Assembly (NCBI GenBank): GCA_016870595.1
Contig: VGBI01000008.1
Span: 1 to 53,404 of the forward strand
Source: Actinomycetota bacterium
Lineage (GTDB): Bacteria; Actinomycetota; Acidimicrobiia; IMCC26256; PALSA-555
DNA length: 53,404 nucleotides
Direction: 5' to 3'
A program made the translations under genes and the position numbers. Below the pieces are notes generated by a model. That model searched no databases and was not told the DNA's origin. It saw only the letters and a list, made by a program, of their open reading frames with translations. Of this stretch, positions 46,983 to 53,404 are shown in pieces (positions within the stretch are counted from its first letter, which is position 1; each line of letters opens with the position of its first letter).

Positions 46983-47708
46983 GTGTCCACACCGCGCAAG
47001 GTCTACACCCGTACCGGCGACGACGGCACCACCGGCCTGCTCTTCGGGGGCCGCACCGCCAAGGACGGGCCCGGTCCCACCGCCTACGGCACCTCCGACG
47101 AGGCGGTGTCGGCCCTCGGCCTGGCCCGGGCCGAGACCGAGCGGGGTGACGAGCTCGACGGGATCCTCATCCGGCTCCAGCGTGAGCTTTTCGTCGTCGG
47201 AGCCGAGCTCGCGACCGAGCCCGAGCAGCGTCACCGGCTCCAGGACGGCACCACGCGGGTCACCGCGGACATGGTGGCGGCGCTCGAGCCCCTGATCGAC
47301 GACGTCACCGCCCGCTACGAGCCGCCCCAGGAGTTCGTGCTCCCCGGCGAGACCCGGGTCGCCGCCGCGCTCGACGTCGCCCGGACGGTCGTGCGCCGGG
47401 CCGAGCGCAAGTCGGTGGCGGCCACCCACGCCGGATGGCTGGAGCCCGAGAGTCAGGTCGTGCCCTATCTCAACCGCCTCGCCGATCTCGTGTACACGCT
47501 CGCCCGCTGGCAGGAGGGTGCGTTCCGCCCCGCCCGCCCCCGCTGGCCGCCCCGGAGGTCCCCGTGCCCGTCACCCTCACCACCAGTGCGCAGCGCCCCG
47601 ACGTCGTCCGGGCCGATCTGCTGGTCGTCCCGGCCGGGCCCGACGGTCCGCTCGGGACCGCGGCCCGGGCCCTGCGCCCGCTCGGCCCGACGCTGCGGGC
47701 GGTCGTGA
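46983..47708 (+). CDS. PduO-type ATP:cob(I)alamin adenosyltransferase (C-terminus uncertain)
   Basis: KVYTRTGDDGTTGLLFGGRTAKDGPGPTAYGTSDEAVSALGLARAE...RTVVRRAERKSVA...VVPYLNRLADLVYTLARWQEG; family-like sequence ends near 47520. Confidence 0.85.
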   Translation: MSTPRKVYTRTGDDGTTGLLFGGRTAKDGPGPTAYGTSDEAVSALGLARAETERGDELDGILIRLQRELFVVGAELATEPEQRHRLQDGTTRVTADMVAALEPLIDDVTARYEPPQEFVLPGETRVAAALDVARTVVRRAERKSVAATHAGWLEPESQVVPYLNRLADLVYTLARWQEGAFRPARPRWPPRRSPCPSPSPPVRSAPTSSGPICWSSRPGPTVRSGPRPGPCARSARRCGRS

Positions 47709-49195
47709 CGGCGACCGGGTTCGAGGGGAAGCGGGGGCAGACCGCGTTGGTGCCGGCGGGCGACGCGCTCGGCGTCCCGGCCGTGCTCCTCGTCGGGGTC
47801 GGGGATCCCGCGGCGGTCACCGTCGACGGCCTCCGCCGGGCCGGCGCGACCGTGGCCCGGGCCGCCGGCAAGGTCCGGACCGTGGCGACGACCCTGCTCG
47901 ACGCCGCGCCGCGCGGTACGGCCGAGGCCGCGGCGCAGGCGCTGGCCGAGGGCGTGCTCCTCGGCGGCTACCAGTTCCTCGAGTTCAAGTCGCAGGCGAC
48001 GCCGTCGGCGCTCCGGCGGGTGTCGGTGCTCGACGGCCGGGCCGAGGTCCGGCGCGGGCTGGCCCGGGGGTCGGCGGTCGGCGGCGCCACGGTGTGGGCG
48101 CGCGACCGTGTCAACGAGCCCCCCGACACCCAGTCGCCCGCCCAGTTCGTGGCCGCGGCCCGACGCCGCCTGGCCGGGACCGGGGTCCGGGTCGAGGTCC
48201 TCACCGAGCGCCAGATCCTGGCCCAGCGTCTCGGCGGCGTGGCCGGGGTGGGCCAGGGCTCGGCCCGCCCGCCCCGGTTCCTGAAATGCACCTACGAGCC
48301 GACCCGCCGCGCTCCCGGGCACCTGGCCCTGGTCGGCAAGGGCGTGGTGTTCGACTCGGGCGGGCTCTCGCTGAAGACCGCGGCGGGCATGGAGACCATG
48401 AAGACCGACATGTCGGGCGCGGCGGCGGTCGTGGCCGCGATGTCGGTGCTCGGGAAGGTCGGCGTGCGTCACCGCGTGACCGGCTACGTGCCGCTGGTCG
48501 AGAACATGCCCAGTGGCACTGCAATCCGGCCCGGCGACGTGCTGCGGATCCGCAACGGCACGACGGTGGAGGTGCTCAACACCGACGCCGAGGGGCGTCT
48601 CATCCTCGCCGACGCCCTGTCGCTCGCGGTCGAGAACCGCGTCGACGCCATCGTGGACCTCGCCACGCTGACCGGCGCCTGCGTGGTCGCGCTCGGTGAC
48701 AAGATCGCCGGCCTGATGGGCAACCACGACGGGTGGCGCGACCAGGTCCAGGGCGCGGCCGACCGGGCCGGTGAGCCGGTGTGGCCGCTGCCGCTGCCGA
48801 CCGACTACCGCAGGCTCCTCGACAGCGAGGTCGCCGACCTGAAGAACGTGAGTGCCGGCGGCTACGGCGGCGCGCTCACCGCCGGGATCTTCCTGCAGCA
48901 GTTCGTGGGCGACCGCCCCTGGGTGCACCTCGACATCGCCGGCCCCTCCCGGGCGTCGGGCGACGACGGCTACCTCGTCAAGGGTGGCACCGGCTTCGGC
49001 GTGCGCACCCTGGTCGAGCTGGTCAGCGGGTTCACCGTGCCGGAGGGCACGGTGACGGGCGCAAACGGCGCGTCCGGGAAGCCCCGCGCGGCCCGTACCG
49101 TTGCAAATCGGGCCGGAGCCGCCGCGAAGTCCACCAAGAAGCCGACGGCCCGCAAGTCCCTGACCCCCAAGCCCCGTCCCCCGAGGTCACGATGA
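47564..49195 (+). CDS. Leucyl aminopeptidase (M17)
   Basis: VGKGVVFDSGGLSLKTAAGMETMKTDMSGAAAV...ENMPSGTAIRPGDVLRIRNGTTVEVLNTDAEGRLILADALSLA; GGAGG 5 nt before GTG. Confidence 0.92.
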   Translation: MPVTLTTSAQRPDVVRADLLVVPAGPDGPLGTAARALRPLGPTLRAVVTATGFEGKRGQTALVPAGDALGVPAVLLVGVGDPAAVTVDGLRRAGATVARAAGKVRTVATTLLDAAPRGTAEAAAQALAEGVLLGGYQFLEFKSQATPSALRRVSVLDGRAEVRRGLARGSAVGGATVWARDRVNEPPDTQSPAQFVAAARRRLAGTGVRVEVLTERQILAQRLGGVAGVGQGSARPPRFLKCTYEPTRRAPGHLALVGKGVVFDSGGLSLKTAAGMETMKTDMSGAAAVVAAMSVLGKVGVRHRVTGYVPLVENMPSGTAIRPGDVLRIRNGTTVEVLNTDAEGRLILADALSLAVENRVDAIVDLATLTGACVVALGDKIAGLMGNHDGWRDQVQGAADRAGEPVWPLPLPTDYRRLLDSEVADLKNVSAGGYGGALTAGIFLQQFVGDRPWVHLDIAGPSRASGDDGYLVKGGTGFGVRTLVELVSGFTVPEGTVTGANGASGKPRAARTVANRAGAAAKSTKKPTARKSLTPKPRPPRSR

Positions 49196-49647
49196 CGTTC
49201 CGCCTGATCCGCCCCCTCGCCGCTGCGGTCGCCGCCGGAGTCGTCGCGGCCACCCTGGCCGCAACCGTCCCCGGTCCGGCCGGGGCGCAGACGTCGACCA
49301 CCACGACCACCACGCCCGCAGGCACGTCGTCGTCTTCGTCGTCGACGCGGGTCCGGGTGGAGGTGGGCGACAACTTCTACAAGCCGGAGCGCATCGTCGT
49401 TCCGGTGGGGACCCGGGTCACCTGGAAGAACGAGGGCAAGATCCTCCACAATGTCGTCCCCGTGAAGGGCAAGGCGTGGGGCATCCGGTCGTTGGTCACC
49501 GGCAAGTCCTATTCGTACCGGTTCAAGAAGCCCGGCACCTACGCCTACTACTGCACGTTCCACGGATCGCCGACGAGCGGTCAGGTCGGCTCGGTGGTCG
49601 TCACCGCGGCGGCGTCGGGCGCCACCACGACCACGACGGCGCGCTGA
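49192..49647 (+). CDS. Secreted cupredoxin (plastocyanin-like)
   Basis: Signal-like N-term MTFRLIRPLAAAVAAGVVAATLAATVPGPAGAQ; VEVGDNFYKPERIVVPVGTRVTWKNEGKILHNVVP...YAYYCTFHGSPTSGQVGSVVV. Confidence 0.85.
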   Translation: MTFRLIRPLAAAVAAGVVAATLAATVPGPAGAQTSTTTTTTPAGTSSSSSSTRVRVEVGDNFYKPERIVVPVGTRVTWKNEGKILHNVVPVKGKAWGIRSLVTGKSYSYRFKKPGTYAYYCTFHGSPTSGQVGSVVVTAAASGATTTTTAR

Positions 49648-49698
49648 ACGAGTCAGCGCATCCGGGAGTGGGTGCGCCGACGAGGGTGCCGCCCGGCC

Positions 49699-50883
49699 TC
49701 AGTGCCCGGTGGTGGTGCCGTCGGCGAGCACGGCGTGCGGGAGGCAGTGCTCGTCGTACTCGGCGATGACGATCGGGGCGGCGTCGTCGCTGCAGGTCGG
49801 GCAGCGCGGGTCGCGCCGCACCCTGAAGGTGCGGAAGCTCTGCTCGAGGGCGTCGTAGGCGAGGAGCCGACCCCGCAGCGGGTCGCCGAGGTCGAGCAGG
49901 AGCTTGATCGTCTCGAGCGCCTGGATCGACCCGACGATGCCGGGGAGCACGCCGAGCACGCCGGCCTCGGCGCAGCTCGGGGCGAGCTCGGGCGGCGGCG
50001 GCTCGGGCAGCATGCACCGGTAGCACGGGCCCCGGAACGGGTCGAACACCGTGACCTGGCCCTCGAATCGGAAGATCGACCCGTGCACCACCGGCACCCG
50101 GTTGAGCACCGAGGCGTCGTTGAGCAGGTACCGGGTGGGGAAGTTGTCGGTGCCGTCGACCACGACGTCGTAGCCGCTGATGATGTCGAGCACGTTGTCG
50201 GCGCCGAAGCGCACGTCGTAGGTGACGACGTTGACGTCGGGGTTCAGCAGCGTGAGCGTCTTCTTCGCCGAATCGACCTTGCGGTCCCCGACCCGGTCGA
50301 CGTTGTGCAGCACCTGGCGCTGGAGGTTCGAGGAGTCGACGACGTCCATGTCGACGATGCCGAGCGTCCCGACCCCGGCGGCCGCGAGGTAGAGCGCGGC
50401 GGGGGAGCCGAGGCCCCCGGCGCCGAGGAGCAGGACCTTCGACTCGAGCAGGCGCTGCTGGCCCGCCTCGCCGACCTCGGGCAGCAGCACGTGGCGGTGG
50501 TACCGGGTGCGCTGCTCGGGGTTGAGCACCACCGGCGTGATCCAGTCCCGGCCCTCGTTCTTCCAGCGGCCGAACCCGCCGGCCATGCTCACGACGTCGG
50601 TGTAGCCGAGTTGGGTGAGGGTGTCGGCAGCGAATGCCGACCGGGTGCCTCCGGCGCAGTACACGACCACCGGCGCGGCCTTGTCGGGGATCTTGTTCTC
50701 GATCTGGCCCTCGAGGTGGCCGCGGGGCACGAACACCGCACCCGGGATCATCCCCTGCTCGTACTCGTCGAGCTCGCGGACGTCGAGGAAGGTCGCCGAG
50801 CCGAGCCGGGTCTCGGCGTCGGCCGGGTCGATCTCGGTGATGCGTGTCTTGGTGGCGGCGAGGAGCTCTCGGAAGGTGGCCAT
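49699..50883 (-). CDS. Rhodanese-ThiF/MoeB adenylyltransferase-sulfurtransferase
   Basis: N-term rhodanese ATFLDVRELDEYEQGMIPGAVFVPRG...VVVYCAGGTRSAFAAD; C-term RYHRHVLLPEVGEAGQQRLLESKVLLLGAGGLGSPAALYLAAAGVGTLGIVDMDVVDSSNLQRQ; CYRC and CPTC zinc cysteines. Confidence 0.92.
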   Translation of the reverse strand: MATFRELLAATKTRITEIDPADAETRLGSATFLDVRELDEYEQGMIPGAVFVPRGHLEGQIENKIPDKAAPVVVYCAGGTRSAFAADTLTQLGYTDVVSMAGGFGRWKNEGRDWITPVVLNPEQRTRYHRHVLLPEVGEAGQQRLLESKVLLLGAGGLGSPAALYLAAAGVGTLGIVDMDVVDSSNLQRQVLHNVDRVGDRKVDSAKKTLTLLNPDVNVVTYDVRFGADNVLDIISGYDVVVDGTDNFPTRYLLNDASVLNRVPVVHGSIFRFEGQVTVFDPFRGPCYRCMLPEPPPPELAPSCAEAGVLGVLPGIVGSIQALETIKLLLDLGDPLRGRLLAYDALEQSFRTFRVRRDPRCPTCSDDAAPIVIAEYDEHCLPHAVLADGTTTGH

Positions 50884-50996
50884 CGCACCGTGCCCTTTCT
50901 CGGCGACCCGGGTTCCTGCGGTCCCCTGGAGGAGCCCCGGACGGGGAGAAAGCCTACCGGGGGAGTCGGGTATTCCCCCAGGGCCGCCCGCCCGGG

Positions 50997-51785
50997 TCAG
51001 ACCCGGGCCACGAGGTCGGGGAGCACGGTGCCGAGGGGGCCGCGGCCGACGGCGTCGGCGTGGCCGTCGAGCGGGGTGGCCTGGGCGTTCACGATCACCA
51101 GCCGGGCCCGGTTGGCCAGGGCGAACTCGGGGAGCGCGGCGACCGGGTACACGGTGAGCGAGGTCCCGAGCGCGAGGAAGACGTCGGCCCCGGCTGCCGC
51201 CTGCTGGGCCCGGTCGAGGTCGGCGGCGACGAGGTTCTCGCCGAAGGAGATGGTCGCCGACTTGAGGATGCCGCCGCAGCGCTCGCAGCGGGGGTCGGCC
51301 TCCCCGGCCCGGACCCGCTCGAGGGTCGGGCCCATCGGACCCCGCCACGGGCACGACAGGCACTTCACCTCACGGACGTTGCCGTGGATCTCGACGATGC
51401 GCTCCGGGGAGCTCCCGGCCGCGTGGTGGAGGCCGTCGACGTTCTGGGTCACGAGCGTGTGCAGCGAGGCCCGGCCCTCGAGGTCGGCGAGCGCGCGGTG
51501 GGCGTCGTTGGGCTCGGCGTCCCACATGCCGCTGGTGAGTCGGTTGCGCCAGGCCTGGGCCCGCACCTCGTCGTCCTCGACGTAGTGCTGCAGGGTGGCG
51601 GTCTTCTCGGCGCCGGGGTTCTTGGTCCAGAGGCCCTGCGGGCCGCGGAAGTCGGGGATCCCCGACTCGGTGGAGATGCCGGCACCGGTCAGCACCACGA
51701 TCCGGTCGGCGCTGCGCAGCCATGCCGCGACCTCGTCGAGGTCGAGGTCGAGGTCCGGATCAGGATCCGTGAAGTCGTCGTGCAT
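50997..51785 (-). CDS. Sir2 family NAD-dependent deacylase
   Basis: VVLTGAGISTESGIPDFRGPQGLW...LVTQNVDGLHHAAGS..EIHGNVREVKCLSC...CERCGGILKSATISFGE. Confidence 0.95.
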   Translation of the reverse strand: MHDDFTDPDPDLDLDLDEVAAWLRSADRIVVLTGAGISTESGIPDFRGPQGLWTKNPGAEKTATLQHYVEDDEVRAQAWRNRLTSGMWDAEPNDAHRALADLEGRASLHTLVTQNVDGLHHAAGSSPERIVEIHGNVREVKCLSCPWRGPMGPTLERVRAGEADPRCERCGGILKSATISFGENLVAADLDRAQQAAAGADVFLALGTSLTVYPVAALPEFALANRARLVIVNAQATPLDGHADAVGRGPLGTVLPDLVARV

Positions 51786-51936
51786 GGGTCGAGGCTAGGA
51801 CCCCCCGGGGACATCGCCGTGGGTTCGGCCGATTCGCTCGTGCGTCCACGTTGCTCCCGTCCCCGGGGTTGTTGCACGCTGACGCCGCGAGCGTGCCGGG
51901 CACCGGGTTCGGCAGACGGCAGGGGGAGGACCGACC

Positions 51937-52287
51937 GTGGGCACTGCGTACGTCGTCGTCGCGGGGTTCACCGCCGTCATGCTGGCGACGTCGGCCGGCA
52001 TGAAGTTGCGCCGACACCGGATCTGCGTGGAGACGCTCGAGACCTGCCGGGTGCCGGTGCGCTGGTTGCCGGGGCTGGCGATGCTCGAGGGAGCGGCTGC
52101 GGTCGGGATCGTGGTTGGGCTGTGGTGGGCGCCGCTCGGGATCGCGGCGGCTGCGGGGGCCGTGGGGTACTTCGTCGGTGCGGTCGTCGCCCACGTGCGC
52201 GTCGGCGACTGGAAGGGCATCGGCGCGCCGGCGTTCCCGCTCGTGTGCTCGGTGGCGTCGCTGGTGCTGCGGATCGTCACGGCCTGA
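51937..52287 (+). CDS. DoxX-like small membrane protein
   Basis: MGTAYVVVAGFTAVMLATSAGMKLRRHRICVETLETCRVPVRWLPGLAMLEGAAAVGIVVGLWWAPLG... Confidence 0.65.
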   Translation: MGTAYVVVAGFTAVMLATSAGMKLRRHRICVETLETCRVPVRWLPGLAMLEGAAAVGIVVGLWWAPLGIAAAAGAVGYFVGAVVAHVRVGDWKGIGAPAFPLVCSVASLVLRIVTA

Positions 52288-52373
52288 CCCGGGGACGGAT
52301 CCGACCCGGGCGTGGCCCGGTCGGTTCCGGACGGTGCCGGTCCCGACCGGGCCACGGGCGCGCGGGGGCCGGT

Positions 52374-52979
52374 TCAGGGGGCTGGGAGCACACCGGCTTC
52401 CCGCGCGGCCTCGCAGTGGCGGTCCCACGCCCAGCGCGTGGCGTCGTGGCAGACCGCCGGGTGGAACCCGCAGGAGAACAGCGCGTGCTCGACCCCGTCG
52501 AGCGTCTCGCCCTGCTCCAGCAGGGTGAGCGCGAGGCGCCGGGCCCGGCGGCGGGCGGTGACCGCCGGCGGCTCGTCGAGGTCGACGTCGCCCCAGTCGG
52601 CGTGCTCGGCCTGCAGCGCCGCCGGGAGGCGGCGGACGTGGCGCCGTTGGACCGGGGGCAGGCTGCGGCGGACCGCCACCGTGCTGCGCCCGTCGCTGCA
52701 GGCGAGGTCGACTGCTCGAGCCGGGCCAGGGGTGCGGACGATGGGCGAGCTGGTGCCGTCACGCTGGCCGAGCCCGAGCGCCTGTGACGTCGCGGCGACG
52801 GGGAGCTCGATCGAGCCGGGGTTGCGGTCGAAGCGCCCGGCGAGGTGACGCAGGAGCAGGAGTGCGGTGGGGCCGAGGGTGGGCAACCAGAACGTCTCGG
52901 CGTACCGGGATCTCGGATCGAAGCCCACGGTGTCGAGCACCGGGTCGGGCCACGGGGTGATCGTGAGCAGGTCGGGCAC
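52374..52979 (-). CDS. Hypothetical protein
   Basis: ORF 201 aa MPDLLTITPWPDPVLDTVGFDPRSRYAETFWLPTLGPTALLLLRHLAGRFDRNPGSIELPVAATSQALGLG... Confidence 0.65.
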   Translation of the reverse strand: MPDLLTITPWPDPVLDTVGFDPRSRYAETFWLPTLGPTALLLLRHLAGRFDRNPGSIELPVAATSQALGLGQRDGTSSPIVRTPGPARAVDLACSDGRSTVAVRRSLPPVQRRHVRRLPAALQAEHADWGDVDLDEPPAVTARRRARRLALTLLEQGETLDGVEHALFSCGFHPAVCHDATRWAWDRHCEAAREAGVLPAP

Positions 52980-53108
52980 GGTCCCTCCGGAGCGGTCGGC
53001 GGCGGGACCCTCCGGACCATCCCGGCGCGTCCGTGTGACGTCCGGCCGGCCGGGGCGAGTCGCCGCAGGACCCGCCTGTGGCCGTCACCGCTCCCGAACC
53101 TTCGGTGG

Positions 53109-53404
53109 ATGGTCGGCTCGTCGCCCCGTCCTGCGGCCCGGATCCAGAGGGCACGTAACGACTTCTGGCGTGCGTTCGGCTACCACCACGGACGGCTGCG
53201 GCTGCGGAACCAACCGGCACTGCTTGCGGTGGAGTCGACCAACCACTGCAACCTGCGCTGCGTGATGTGCCCACGCGCTGAGCCCGACGTCATGGAGCGC
53301 TCGCTCGGCACGATGTCCGACGCGGTGTTCGACCGTGTGCTCGACGAGGTCCGGTTCTTCGAGGAGCCGTGCTGGTTCCACCGGTTCGGTGAGCCGCTCA
53401 TGCA
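53109..53404 (+). CDS. Radical SAM protein (N-terminal part; runs off window end)
   Basis: MVGSSPRPAARIQRARNDFWRAFGYHHGRLRLRNQPALLAVESTNHCNLRCVMCPRAEPDVMERSLGTMSD...: CxxxCxxC Fe-S motif; absent from ORF track because no stop in window. Confidence 0.8.
   Translation, partial: MVGSSPRPAARIQRARNDFWRAFGYHHGRLRLRNQPALLAVESTNHCNLRCVMCPRAEPDVMERSLGTMSDAVFDRVLDEVRFFEEPCWFHRFGEPLM

Noticed and set aside
49659-49678. CGCATCC/GGGTGCG hairpin between cupredoxin and rhodanese-ThiF genes
   Set aside because: Short stem with a wobble pair; not convincing as a terminator.

Overview
53.4 kb of very GC-rich, gene-dense actinobacterial chromosome, probably Acidimicrobiia-like (inferred from gene content and leaderless-type starts; not verified by search). 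Main blocks: (1) the 5' end of a sufC-sufS operon; (2) several glycosyltransferases (GT) and a flippase; (3) a lipoylation/2-oxo-acid dehydrogenase operon (lpdA, E2, a single lipB-lipA fused ORF, M24 peptidase); (4) a surface-polysaccharide operon of seven genes joined by 4-bp RTGA overlaps (COG5610-like HAD protein, methyltransferase, Wzm/Wzt-type ABC exporter, GT2/GT4, GT39-like, DUF2142); (5) a dTDP-rhamnose operon (rmlA-C-B-D-GT2); (6) a second GT/methyltransferase operon; (7) metH; (8) a UbiA/DprE1-like/HAD cluster resembling decaprenyl-phosphoryl-arabinose synthesis; (9) PduO-type adenosyltransferase, M17 aminopeptidase, cupredoxin, rhodanese-ThiF, Sir2 and a truncated radical SAM protein. 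No rRNA, tRNA, CRISPR array, transposase or phage gene was recognised. Most notable: the LipB-LipA fusion with a perfect 22-bp palindrome in its linker; a compact element at 6588-6889 (palindrome over a -10-like box, near-complete anti-SD complement, nested mini-ORFs, strong hairpin); an alternating-repeat operator over the sufC promoter; and a repeated TANNNT-N6-9-RTG leaderless start pattern. All homology calls are from recalled motifs; no database search was run.
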